Of a DNA stretch of 64,000 bases, positions 8,215-16,322 are shown piece after piece. The translations under genes were made by a program, and so were the position numbers. The notes below the pieces were generated by a model. That model worked only from the letters and a program-made list of their open reading frames with translations. It was not told the DNA's origin and did not search any database. How positions within the stretch are numbered: the first letter of the stretch is position 1; the number at the start of each line of letters is the position of its first letter. Source of the stretch: Enteractinococcus helveticum (GTDB lineage: Bacteria; Actinomycetota; Actinomycetes; Actinomycetales; Micrococcaceae); the NCBI RefSeq assembly GCF_020742345.1, contig NZ_DYXC01000061.1, positions 1 to 64,000 on the forward strand, read 5' to 3'.

Positions 8215-8902
8215 CATCGGGCCACAGCACATCCAGAAAGACGAGTTCAGCATAGGCCGATTGCCACAATAAAAAGTTGGACAGCCGCTGCTCCCCAGAG
8301 GTCCTCAGGAATAAGTCGACATCCGGCACATCTGGATGGAGCAAGTGTTGGGCAACTGTCTTTTCGTTAATCGAGCGGGCACTGAGCTTGCCTTTGGCTG
8401 CTTTTTCAGCAATAGTTTTGACCGCGTCGGTGATTTCTGCCCGTCCACCGTAATTAACACACATCACCAGCGTTGTACGATCGTTGTCTTTGGTAAGTTC
8501 TTCAGCAACCTGTAGCTCGTTGATCACCGACTTCCACAACCGTGGTTTACGACCGTTCCAGCGCACTCTGACCCCCCAGGAGTTCAATGTGTCACGTTGA
8601 CGCCGCAGAACATCTCGTGAAAACCCCATCAAAAAGGCAACTTCATCTGGTGATCGCTTCCAGTTTTCTGTAGAAAACGCATAGACCGAAACGTATTTGA
8701 TGCCCATTTCGACGGCTCCGGCCATTACATCGAGTAACGCTTGTTCTCCAGCTCGGTGCCCTTCGGTTCGAGGTAAGCCTCGCTGGTTCGCCCATCGACC
8801 GTTGCCATCCATCACAATCCCTACGTGTTGTGGAATGAATTTCGGGTCAATTTTTGGCATGACAAAACCATCAGGGTGGGGCGCTGGGTTCTGATAACGC
8901 AT
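8120..8902 (-). CDS. uppS: Isoprenyl (undecaprenyl/decaprenyl) diphosphate synthase
   Basis: cis-Prenyltransferase (260 aa) making the long-chain polyprenyl diphosphate carrier for cell-wall synthesis. The family motifs are complete: MDGNGRWANQRG with the catalytic Asp, VSVYAFSTENWKRS, and the C-terminal LFLRTSGEQRLSNFLLWQSAYAE block that binds IPP and magnesium. ATG at 8902 has CAGGAG six bases upstream and lies 18 nt after the recO stop, so the two are co-transcribed. Product chain length (C50 or C55) cannot be read from the sequence. The 3' end overlaps the convergent hydrolase gene by 95 nt. Confidence 0.95.
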   Translation of the reverse strand: MRYQNPAPHPDGFVMPKIDPKFIPQHVGIVMDGNGRWANQRGLPRTEGHRAGEQALLDVMAGAVEMGIKYVSVYAFSTENWKRSPDEVAFLMGFSRDVLRRQRDTLNSWGVRVRWNGRKPRLWKSVINELQVAEELTKDNDRTTLVMCVNYGGRAEITDAVKTIAEKAAKGKLSARSINEKTVAQHLLHPDVPDVDLFLRTSGEQRLSNFLLWQSAYAELVFLDVLWPDVNRKTLWDAVETYASRDRRYGGAIDAPSGSR

Positions 8903-8920
8903 TGGTGGCTCCTGTGGTGG

Positions 8921-9658
8921 CTAGCCCTGTTCCATCACCGATAGTGACTGCAGAGTTTTCTCTAGATGGTACTGCAAATATTGTGCTACGAAACTGGTGG
9001 CCTGTCGGGTTTGTGCCGGTTCTGCTTGCGAAACAACGTTCCAATCCCCCGCCAGTAATGCGGCCAGCAGGGCTACCACGTCATCTGTGGCATAGGGTGT
9101 CTGCGGTGGCGCACAGTCATCACACACGACACCTCCTAGAGGGACCGACAGCCAGTTGTGGCGACCTTCAACACCGCATCTACTACATTCATCAAACGTT
9201 GGGGCCCATCCCGCGATGGCAAGTGCACGTAAGAGGTACGAGGTGAGTAACATGATTGGTGATGCGCTTCGTCGAGCCAAAGCGGCGATCGCACCATGTA
9301 ACAGCCGATATTGTTGGGATGCGTCGGTAGTGTCTTCATCTCGTGTGAGTTGTTCAGCGGTTTCTACCATCGCAGAGGCTGCCCCGAAACTGTCATAGTC
9401 ACCGGTGAGCATCATCCCATAGGGGTGAATGGTCTCCGTTTGGACGATCATGTGCATACTGCGTCGAGGCACGAGCTGCAATCTCGTGTGCATAAATGGC
9501 TCCAACGTCGACCCAAATTTCGACGTCGTACGGCGCACACCTTTAGCAACGGCTCGAATCTGACCGTGATCGGCAGTCAAAATGACAATGATCCGGTCCG
9601 CTTCGGCCAATTTATAAGTGCGTAATACAATCCCGTGGGTCCGGTAGCTTTGCGAAAT
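8921..9658 (-). CDS. recO: DNA repair protein RecO, non-standard start
   Basis: RecO helps RecF/RecR load RecA on gapped DNA. The body is clear: GADRII-like first strand (KLAEADRIIV), AVAKGVRRTTSKFG, LEPF, the helical C-terminal domain and a zinc site C-x2-C...C-x2-C (CSRC and CDDC). The only standard start that keeps the frame is TTG at 9610, but it would remove the conserved first strand; the codons upstream read SQSYRTHGIVLRTYK, exactly what RecO N-termini look like. No ATG, GTG or TTG exists in frame there; ATT at 9658 or CTG at 9703 (inside the leuA end) are the options. I give 9658. The gene starts just after leuA and is followed by uppS. Confidence 0.8.
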   Translation of the reverse strand: MSQSYRTHGIVLRTYKLAEADRIIVILTADHGQIRAVAKGVRRTTSKFGSTLEPFMHTRLQLVPRRSMHMIVQTETIHPYGMMLTGDYDSFGAASAMVETAEQLTRDEDTTDASQQYRLLHGAIAALARRSASPIMLLTSYLLRALAIAGWAPTFDECSRCGVEGRHNWLSVPLGGVVCDDCAPPQTPYATDDVVALLAALLAGDWNVVSQAEPAQTRQATSFVAQYLQYHLEKTLQSLSVMEQG

Positions 9659-9695
9659 GTAGGTACCGGATCCACGAGATCGTTTCCTAGGCGTT

Positions 9696-11450
9696 TTATT
9701 CAGCGGTTTGTTCAGCTTTCACATCACGCATGTACCGATTGACCGCAGAGGTGACTGCCTGCAGTGAGGCGGTCGAGGTGTTGTGGTCCAATCCGATACC
9801 CCACAGAATGCGATCACCGATGGCCGCCTCAACGTAGGCGGCGGCCATGGCTTCGCCGCCTTCGGTCAGGGCGTGTTCGGTGTAGTCGAGGACCCGAACG
9901 TCGACGCCGGCCTGATGGAACATTTTCACCAGCGCAGAAATCGGCCCGTTGCCGGTGGCATTACGGGTGACGACTTCGCCGTCGCGTTCCATTTTGACTT
10001 CCATCGAGAAGTCACCATCTTCAGTTGTGGAAGAAGTTGAGGACACAAGATGATAGTGGCCCCAGCGTTCTTGTGGATCGTCAGTTGGCAAATATTCGTT
10101 GGCGAAGACTCCCCACAGGGTTTCAGAAGAAATTTCCCCACCGTGGGTATCGGTGTAGTCCTTGATGACAGCTGAGAATTCAACCTGGGCACGACGTGGC
10201 AGGTCCAAGTTATATTCAGACTTCAGCATGTAGGCGACCCCGCCTTTACCCGACTGCGAATTCACCCGGATAACTGCTTCATAAGTGCGACCAATGTCTT
10301 CTGGGTCAACCGGCAGATATGGGACACCCCAGTCGATGTCTTCGGTTGTAACGCCAGATGCTTCTGCACGGGCTTCCATATCTTCGAAGCCTTTTTTGAT
10401 GGCGTCCTGGTGCGACCCGGAGAACGCGGTGAAGACCAGTTCGCCGGCCCATGGCGAACGCTCATGCACTTTCATCTGAGTCGAGTATTCATAGATTTCT
10501 TGGATCTTGTTCATGTTGGAGAAATCAATTTCTGGATCAATCCCCTGGGTATACAGGTTCATTCCGAGTGTGACAAGATCAACGTTACCGGTACGCTCTC
10601 CGTTACCGAACAGGCAACCTTCGATTCGATCGGCACCAGCCATGTAACCAAGTTCAGCAGCAGCCACACCGGAACCACGGTCATTATGCGGGTGCAGTGA
10701 CAGGATGATCGCGTCGCGATTCTCGATGTTGCGGTGCATCCATTCGATCTGGTCGGCATACCGGTTCGGAGTCGACATTTCGACGGTGGCAGGCAGGTTG
10801 AGAATCATCTGGCGGTCGGTGGATGCTTCCAGAACTTCGGCAACTTTATTAGATATTTCAGCGGCAAATTCTAATTCGGTGCCGGTAAAGGATTCTGGTG
10901 AGTACTGGTAGGTAATCTCTGTATCGTTGAGCTGTTCTTCGTATTTGCGACACAGCATGGCACCTCGCGTGGCGATGTCGACGATGCCATTTTTGTCTTC
11001 GCGGAAGACTACGCGTCGTTGTAAGACAGAAGTGGAGTTGTACAGGTGCACGATAGCCCGTGGAGCGCCTTCTAACGCTTCATAGGTGCGTTCAATAAGG
11101 TGTTCCCGGGACTGCGTGAGCACTTGGATGTGTACATCTTCAGGAATGCGGTCTTCTTCAATCAACTGACGCACGAAATCGTAATCGGTTTGTGAGGCAG
11201 AGGGGAATCCAACTTCGATTTCTTTATATCCCATACCGACCAGCAGTTCAAACATCCGCATTTTACGCTCCGGATCCATGGGGTTGACCAGGGCCTGATT
11301 TCCATCCCGCAAATCGACTGCGCACCAGCGAGGAGCTTTCGTGATGACTTTATCTGGCCAGGTACGATCCGGCAGGTTTACGGCAATTTGTTGTTCGAAA
11401 GGGACGTATTTCTTAAAGTTCATTCCCGATGGTTGCTGAAAATTCCGCAA
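9696..11450 (-). CDS. leuA: 2-isopropylmalate synthase
   Basis: First committed enzyme of leucine synthesis (584 aa): condenses acetyl-CoA with 2-oxoisovalerate. The DRE-TIM barrel is recognisable by the metal-binding CAVDLRDGNQ near the N-terminus and the HPHNDRGSGVAAAE metal motif; a linker and a C-terminal LeuA dimer domain (about 440-575), the leucine feedback site, follow. It is the long actinobacterial type, as in Mycobacterium. The start is TTG at 11450 with GAGGAAAG seven bases upstream, giving MRNFQQPSGM, a common N-terminus in the group. A 168-nt leader separates it from a leucine-rich leader peptide (11619-11714), pointing to attenuation by leucyl-tRNA supply. Confidence 0.96.
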   Translation of the reverse strand: MRNFQQPSGMNFKKYVPFEQQIAVNLPDRTWPDKVITKAPRWCAVDLRDGNQALVNPMDPERKMRMFELLVGMGYKEIEVGFPSASQTDYDFVRQLIEEDRIPEDVHIQVLTQSREHLIERTYEALEGAPRAIVHLYNSTSVLQRRVVFREDKNGIVDIATRGAMLCRKYEEQLNDTEITYQYSPESFTGTELEFAAEISNKVAEVLEASTDRQMILNLPATVEMSTPNRYADQIEWMHRNIENRDAIILSLHPHNDRGSGVAAAELGYMAGADRIEGCLFGNGERTGNVDLVTLGMNLYTQGIDPEIDFSNMNKIQEIYEYSTQMKVHERSPWAGELVFTAFSGSHQDAIKKGFEDMEARAEASGVTTEDIDWGVPYLPVDPEDIGRTYEAVIRVNSQSGKGGVAYMLKSEYNLDLPRRAQVEFSAVIKDYTDTHGGEISSETLWGVFANEYLPTDDPQERWGHYHLVSSTSSTTEDGDFSMEVKMERDGEVVTRNATGNGPISALVKMFHQAGVDVRVLDYTEHALTEGGEAMAAAYVEAAIGDRILWGIGLDHNTSTASLQAVTSAVNRYMRDVKAEQTAE

Positions 11451-11618
11451 AGTCTTTCCTCATTCTTTGAAACTGCCTGGTCCTGTGACGAGTTTAGTGG
11501 ACCAATGATGACAAACCGGTGTGTGAGCATTCATGTCTCACCGGTGGCAGGTCGTGTGTTTCGCTCCGCAACGGGGTCGACGCTACCTGGTGGCGTTCAA
11601 AGCGTGTGCTTGAAGAAC
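11451..11618 (-). promoter_or_regulatory. leuA leader RNA between leader peptide and leuA
   Basis: 168-nt untranslated stretch between the leader peptide stop and the leuA TTG. It holds several possible stems: an imperfect ACCGGTGAG/CTCA-caca-CCGGT hairpin followed by TTTGTC at about 11515-11545, and TGGTCC/GGACCA at about 11482-11508. These could form the terminator or a ribosome-binding-site sequestering structure of an attenuator, but I cannot assign the alternative folds without computation. Confidence 0.45.
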
Positions 11619-11714
11619 CTAGGCCCCGCTACGGCACGGTAGCAGTAGACCTAGTAGAGCACCAAGAAGCCCACGGTGAAGACCGTGCTGTGGGGTGCTC
11701 TGAACACAATGCAT
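11619..11714 (-). CDS. leuL: leuA leader peptide, leucine-rich (31 codons)
   Basis: ATG at 11714, stop TAG at 11619. The translation is MHCVQSTPQHGLHRG then LLGALLGLLLP then CRSGA. Eight leucine codons are present, seven packed into ten codons (residues 16-25), and five of the eight are CTA, a codon that looks minor in neighbouring genes. This is the hallmark of ribosome-mediated attenuation of leucine biosynthesis. The ATG lies exactly six bases after a TAGGCT -10 box, so the transcript is probably leaderless. Within the ORF the RNA can form CACGGT-cttc-ACCGTG and GCTAC-cgtgcc-GTAGC hairpins, so stalling at the Leu run would affect folding. Too short for routine gene finders. Confidence 0.8.
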   Translation of the reverse strand: MHCVQSTPQHGLHRGLLGALLGLLLPCRSGA

Positions 11715-11720
11715 GTGGCT

Positions 11721-11749
11721 AGCCTAGCACCGGGCCCTTAGAATCCCAA
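11721..11749 (-). promoter_or_regulatory. Promoter of the leuL-leuA transcript
   Basis: On the minus strand TTGGGA (11749-11744), a 17-bp spacer and TAGGCT (11726-11721). The -35 box lies inside the last codons of era. The start point predicted from the -10 box coincides with the A of the leuL ATG, implying a leaderless mRNA. Confidence 0.6.
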
Positions 11750-12688
11750 ACGATTCATATGTTTAGGATTGCGTTGCCATTCTTTAGCAACTTTAACAAC
11801 GAGGTCCAGATATACCCGTGTGCCAAGGAGTTTTTGAATGTTCTTACGCGCGCGCTGTCTGATAGCCCGTAGCTGTTGGCCACCTTTGCCGATGATAATA
11901 CCTTTTTGACTATCCCGTTCCACGTAGATCGCAGCGTATATGTCCGTGATGGGCTGGTCTTCAGGTTCGTCCTCGCGGAGACCCATTTCGGTCACGACAA
12001 CCGCCAGGGAATGTGGCAGTTCATCAAAGACATCTTCTAAAGCTGCTTCTCGAATAAGTTCGGCAACCATAATGTCGTCGGGCTCATCAGTGACTTCGCC
12101 GTCGGGATACAACGCCGGTGATTTCGGCAGGTACTTGGTCAGGACTTCAACTACCGTATCAACTTGGACATCTCCTTGGACCGAGACCGGAACGATTTCT
12201 GTGAATCCTTCACCGGTATCGGGCGTCAAGATGTCTTCACCAAGCTGTTGGACGGCGATCAGCTGGTCGGCCAGCACTCCCCTGGTGACCGTGTCGATTT
12301 TCGTGACCAAGGCAATGATCGGTGTCTTGTGCAGTTTTGCTAGCTGTTCGGCAATGAAACGATCCCCGGGACCAATTTTTTCATTGGCCGGGATGCACAT
12401 GGCCACGGCGTCCATTCCCGCAAGAGTTTCTGCAACAAGTTCGTTGAGACGCTCCCCTAGCAGAGTTCGTGGTCGATGAAGACCCGGTGTATCGACCAAG
12501 ATTAGCTGATGATCGTCGCCAGATACGATCCCACGGATGACCCGTCGGGTGGTCTGAGGTTTTGATGAGGTGATGGCGACTTTTGAGCCAACCATTGCGT
12601 TGGTTAACGTAGATTTTCCAACATTGGGTCGACCGACAAGGCTGACAAATCCGGAACGAAAGTGTTCGGGATACTCGGTTGGCATCAT
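11738..12688 (-). CDS. era: GTPase Era
   Basis: Essential GTPase (316 aa) that binds 16S rRNA during 30S subunit assembly. G motifs are in order: G1 GRPNVGKST at about residue 19, G3 DTPGLH, G4 TKID, followed by a C-terminal KH domain with IIIGKGGQQL and the closing VVKVAKEWQRNP. ATG at 12688 overlaps the stop of the upstream CNNM gene as ATGA and is preceded by GAGGAG, so the two are translationally coupled. Length is normal for the family. The leuL promoter begins within its 3' end. Confidence 0.97.
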   Translation of the reverse strand: MMPTEYPEHFRSGFVSLVGRPNVGKSTLTNAMVGSKVAITSSKPQTTRRVIRGIVSGDDHQLILVDTPGLHRPRTLLGERLNELVAETLAGMDAVAMCIPANEKIGPGDRFIAEQLAKLHKTPIIALVTKIDTVTRGVLADQLIAVQQLGEDILTPDTGEGFTEIVPVSVQGDVQVDTVVEVLTKYLPKSPALYPDGEVTDEPDDIMVAELIREAALEDVFDELPHSLAVVVTEMGLREDEPEDQPITDIYAAIYVERDSQKGIIIGKGGQQLRAIRQRARKNIQKLLGTRVYLDLVVKVAKEWQRNPKHMNRLGF

Positions 12689-13959
12689 GCTGTGGTCTCC
12701 TCGGAGGATGAATGTACGGTGACTTTAATCGTATCGACTCGATTGCGTTTGCCCACAAGTGAGGCAACAGTCAGCGTGAGATTTTCAATTTCCGCGACAG
12801 AGCCTTCAACCGGAATTTTACCTAAACTCTTGGCCAGCAAACCGCCCACGGTGTCAACGTCTTCGTCATCGTCTAAGAATAAGTGGAACGCTTCCGAGAA
12901 GTCGGTCACCGACATAGCAGCATTCACCAGGAATTCGCCGTTGGGTTGTGGGATAACGTCAGCGATTTCTACGTCATCGTATTCATCCGAAATATCTCCA
13001 ACGAGTTCCTCAATAAGATCTTCCAGTGTGACCAGTCCTGCGGTGCCACCGTACTCATCGACGACAATAGCCGCGTGAATGGCTTCACGTTGGAGCTCTT
13101 GCAAAAGATCCCAAACAGATTTAGATTCGGGAACAACACGAATCTCGCGTGCCAAGACATTGACTTGCTCCTGTGGGGATAACCTTCTGGTGTGCGTGGC
13201 ACGTACGACGTCTTTGAGAAAGACGATACCGAGGACGTCGTCAGGACTTTCGCCAATCAGGGGGATGCGGGAGAAGCCGGAATCGATGAAGATTTCTGTA
13301 GCGTCAGCCAGCGTGGTGCCTGATTCAAGCCACACGACATCGGTACGCGGTACCATGATGGCACGCACTAGAGTGTCATCCATTTCGAATACAGATTGAA
13401 TCATTTCTGCTTCGTCATCTTCTAATACATCGGCTTTTGATGCGCGTGAGACGTATTCGCGGAAGTGTTTTTCTTCCAGATCGGTTTCGTCATTTTCCTC
13501 GTCATTTTCGGTGTCGGTGTCCGTGATGAACAGCCGCGGGATCGGACCCAGGATGACGGTCAACAGACGAACTAGCCATGCGGTGCCTTGTGCTGAGACC
13601 TCGTAGTGTTTCGCACCGATTTTGCGTGGACTTCGGAAGGCAGCTAATAACGTCAAGACTCCCATGACCAGGATGCCGCCGGCAGCTGAAAGCCACACGT
13701 TATTGACGAAGTAGTCAATAAACACCGTCATGAGAACTGCAGAACTTGCCAGAAAAACGCTGCTCCAGAACCGGACGGCCAGCTGATGTTCGGGTAGCCG
13801 ATCGAGCACCTGCAATATGGGGTTGCCTGGCCGTTTGGCTACGACCGTTTCTGCTTCTCGGTATGAGATGTAGTCAAACGCCGATTCGGCGAGGTTTAAC
13901 ACCCAGGTTAAGATGACACTGGCGAGAAAAAATATCGCCATGATGATAGGTACGGTCAC
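12685..13959 (-). CDS. CNNM/CorC-type hemolysin-family membrane protein with CBS pair
   Basis: 424-aa membrane protein of the HlyC/CorC (CNNM) family, associated with divalent cation (Mg/Co) efflux or homeostasis. The N-terminal DUF21 domain carries about three to four membrane helices up to residue ~155; an acidic linker (TDTDTENDEENDETDLEE) leads into two CBS domains (about 205-335), with the recognisable MVPRTDV and AIVVDEYGGTAGLVTLEDL, and a C-terminal CorC_HlyC domain. GTG start at 13959, five bases after ybeY, with GAGGAAG upstream. It lies between ybeY and era, its usual place. Transport activity is inferred from the family only. Confidence 0.92.
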   Translation of the reverse strand: MTVPIIMAIFFLASVILTWVLNLAESAFDYISYREAETVVAKRPGNPILQVLDRLPEHQLAVRFWSSVFLASSAVLMTVFIDYFVNNVWLSAAGGILVMGVLTLLAAFRSPRKIGAKHYEVSAQGTAWLVRLLTVILGPIPRLFITDTDTENDEENDETDLEEKHFREYVSRASKADVLEDDEAEMIQSVFEMDDTLVRAIMVPRTDVVWLESGTTLADATEIFIDSGFSRIPLIGESPDDVLGIVFLKDVVRATHTRRLSPQEQVNVLAREIRVVPESKSVWDLLQELQREAIHAAIVVDEYGGTAGLVTLEDLIEELVGDISDEYDDVEIADVIPQPNGEFLVNAAMSVTDFSEAFHLFLDDDEDVDTVGGLLAKSLGKIPVEGSVAEIENLTLTVASLVGKRNRVDTIKVTVHSSSEETTA

Positions 13960-13964
13960 AGCGT

Positions 13965-14441
13965 TTATGCTTCCTCATCCTGAAGCTCTGGCGGCGCGTA
14001 ACCAAGAAATTCTTGGAGAAGTCGGTTTTGCAAGCCGAACATTTCGTCTTTTTCTTCGGGATCGTGGTGATCGTAGCCTAGCAGGTGAAGTAACCCGTGG
14101 GTTACGAGCAAGGCCACCTCGTCAGCCACATTGTGGCCACCGCGTGCGGCATGTTCTGTAGCTACTTCCGGGCTGATGACTATATCGCCGAGCAACCCTT
14201 GGGCCGGTTGCTGTTGAGTGCCAGGGCGCAGCTCATCCATTGGAAAACTCATGACGTCAGTGGGGCCATCTAGACCCATCCAGTCTTGGTGCAATTGAGC
14301 CATGGCGTCGTTATCAACAAATACCACTGCCAGTTCAGATGCCGGATGGATGTGGAGGTTGTTATACAGGTGTTTGCCTAACATCATGACCCGTTGAATA
14401 TCGATGTCGAAAGCAGTTTCATTCAGTACTTCTATTGCCAT
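13965..14441 (-). CDS. ybeY: Endoribonuclease YbeY
   Basis: Single-strand endoribonuclease (158 aa) acting in 16S rRNA 3' maturation and ribosome quality control. The zinc motif H-x3-H-x5-H is visible in HGLLHLLGYDH, and the upstream MSFP strand and GDIVIS are conserved. ATG at 14441 has AAAGGAAC as ribosome binding site and lies 6 nt after phoH. The phoH-ybeY pairing is widely conserved and both belong to the hrcA-to-era transcript. Confidence 0.96.
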   Translation of the reverse strand: MAIEVLNETAFDIDIQRVMMLGKHLYNNLHIHPASELAVVFVDNDAMAQLHQDWMGLDGPTDVMSFPMDELRPGTQQQPAQGLLGDIVISPEVATEHAARGGHNVADEVALLVTHGLLHLLGYDHHDPEEKDEMFGLQNRLLQEFLGYAPPELQDEEA

Positions 14442-14447
14442 GTTCCT

Positions 14448-15467
14448 TTACCGATTTCGATTCCGACCGGACCGTTGTGGACGTGAAGGTTCGGGTTGAT
14501 AGCGATCGTAGGCATCGACAATCTTTGAAACCAGATCGTGGCGAACCACATCTGAAGATTTCAGTTCAATGATGGAGATGTCATCAATGCCCTGTAGGAA
14601 ATCTACAGCTTGAGCCAGTCCCGAGTCAGTTCCGCGGGGCAGATCGATCTGGGAAGCATCCCCGGTAATGACCATATGCGAGTTGAAACCCAGCCTGGTG
14701 AGGAACATTTTCATTTGTTCTGCTGAAGTGTTCTGGGCTTCATCTAGGATTATGAACGCGTCATTCAAGGTACGTCCACGCATATAGGCCAATGGTGCTA
14801 CTTCGATGGTGCCGACTTCAATCAGGTGCGGGATGGAGTCTGGTTCGACCATTTCATGCAACGCATCGTACAGCGGCCGAAGATACGGGTCGATTTTCTC
14901 ACTGAGTGTACCGGGCAAAAAACCCAAGGATTCGCCGGCTTCTACTGCGGGCCGGGTGAGAATAATTCGATTGACTTGCCGAGTATGCAACGCTTGAACG
15001 GCTTTGGCCATGGCTAAATACGTCTTTCCAGTACCCGCCGGGCCGATGCCAAACACCACGGTGTTGGTGTTGATAGCGTTGACATATGCTTTTTGGTTTT
15101 CAGTCTTCGGACGGATCTTCTTACCCTGTGCTGAGACAATCAGCTCGGCAGGCATGTTCATGGCTGTGTTATCGTGATAGGCGCGAATTCCTGCAATGGT
15201 TGTCTCAATGATTTCGGGGTCTACTGTCGTGCCTGCACCGGCGACAGATTGAAGATCATGAACAATCTTGATAGCTTGGGCCACATCTTCGGCGGGGCCT
15301 GTGATGTCGAGCTGCTGGTCTCGTACCAGTAGTTTCAGATCTGGATACACGCCGTCGAGGACCCGAAGCAACATGTCTTGTGGACCAAATGTTTGCACCA
15401 TGTCGGCAGGAGTGGTGAATGTGATGGTCGTGCGCCTTGTCTGATCGGGCTGAGTGTGTTCTGTCAG
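14448..15467 (-). CDS. phoH: PhoH-family ATPase, probable CTG start
   Basis: Cytosolic P-loop ATPase of the PhoH family, thought to act in RNA metabolism. Walker A is FGIGPAGTGKTYLA, Walker B FIILDEAQN; a KH-like region precedes the ATPase. The first in-frame ATG (15401) has no ribosome binding site and would cut off a conserved N-terminus. Upstream the frame continues TEHTQPDQTRRTTITFTTPADM, which fits the family, to CTG at 15467, preceded by GGAG at 5-nt spacing. I therefore propose CTG as start (339 aa); the ATG version is 317 aa. No ATG, GTG or TTG exists in the extension. Followed by ybeY. Confidence 0.85.
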   Translation of the reverse strand: MTEHTQPDQTRRTTITFTTPADMVQTFGPQDMLLRVLDGVYPDLKLLVRDQQLDITGPAEDVAQAIKIVHDLQSVAGAGTTVDPEIIETTIAGIRAYHDNTAMNMPAELIVSAQGKKIRPKTENQKAYVNAINTNTVVFGIGPAGTGKTYLAMAKAVQALHTRQVNRIILTRPAVEAGESLGFLPGTLSEKIDPYLRPLYDALHEMVEPDSIPHLIEVGTIEVAPLAYMRGRTLNDAFIILDEAQNTSAEQMKMFLTRLGFNSHMVITGDASQIDLPRGTDSGLAQAVDFLQGIDDISIIELKSSDVVRHDLVSKIVDAYDRYQPEPSRPQRSGRNRNR

Positions 15468-15572
15468 GTCGACTCCATTACTCGTTTGTGCTGTGGTATC
15501 CAGTCTATGTGGTCAGCTAGGGCCTGGTCTATCTTTGTATAAGATCCGTAAGGTTTTACAAGCTGCTTTAGT

Positions 15573-16322
15573 TCACCAACGTTTCAAGAGTTGGTTTAGC
15601 AGGGTAATGGCTACCGGTCCGGCCGTCGATGAACGAAGGACGTTGTGGCCAATTTTTACTGCGGTACCACCAGCTTGTTCAATAGCAGCCAGTTCCTGTG
15701 GTGCCACCCCGCCTTCGGGGCCTACCACGATGTGAAGCGTCTGGACACCTGATGTCAGAGCAACTGCGTGGTCGATCTCCGTAGTGCCATCTTCGTGTAG
15801 TACGACAATATGGTGACCGTTTTCAGGATCATGCAGTCTAGCGACCTCTGTGGTGATCATAGGGTCTTTGAGGTCGGGGATGATGGCGCGACGCGACTGC
15901 TGAGCAGCTGCCTGAAGTTTCGAGCGCCATTTCCCGAGGATTTTTTCAGCTCGCTCTGCACGAATACGTACTATTGATCGCTGGGCTTGCCACGGTGTCA
16001 CGGCGTCAACGCCCAATTCGGTGGCCATCTGGGCAGCCAGAAGGTCCCGGTCAGCTTTGGCTAAGGCTTGCACCAAATTGATGCGCACCCGTGGCTGCGA
16101 CTGAATACTGACCTGAGTTACCCGAATCTGCGTGCTTTGAGGATCAGCAGTTTGGATGACCCCTTCGGCCAGAGTCCCAGCGCCGTCGGATACTAGCACC
16201 GGGTCTTTGGCTTGCAGTCGTTGTGAACGAATCGCATGACCAGATGCCGCCCTATCAAGACTGATGAGATCATCGATACGGCTCCCGGTGGCTTGGGGAC
16301 TATAAAACAGTGGATGTGTCAC
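15573..16322 (-). CDS. rsmE: 16S rRNA (uracil(1498)-N(3))-methyltransferase
   Basis: SPOUT methyltransferase (249 aa) that methylates U1498 of 16S rRNA using SAM. An N-terminal PUA-like domain (1-75) is followed by the knotted SPOUT domain with the SAM-binding VVGPEGGVAPQELAAIE and the closing RSSTAGPVAIT. The start is GTG at 16322 and overlaps the dnaJ stop as GTGA, so the two are translationally coupled, as in most actinobacteria. Confidence 0.95.
   Translation of the reverse strand: MTHPLFYSPQATGSRIDDLISLDRAASGHAIRSQRLQAKDPVLVSDGAGTLAEGVIQTADPQSTQIRVTQVSIQSQPRVRINLVQALAKADRDLLAAQMATELGVDAVTPWQAQRSIVRIRAERAEKILGKWRSKLQAAAQQSRRAIIPDLKDPMITTEVARLHDPENGHHIVVLHEDGTTEIDHAVALTSGVQTLHIVVGPEGGVAPQELAAIEQAGGTAVKIGHNVLRSSTAGPVAITLLNQLLKRW

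Noticed and set aside
12662..13078. 138-codon plus-strand frame, Ser/Thr-rich
   Set aside because: Antisense shadow of the CNNM/CBS gene; the Ser-rich product reflects the complement of acidic codons.
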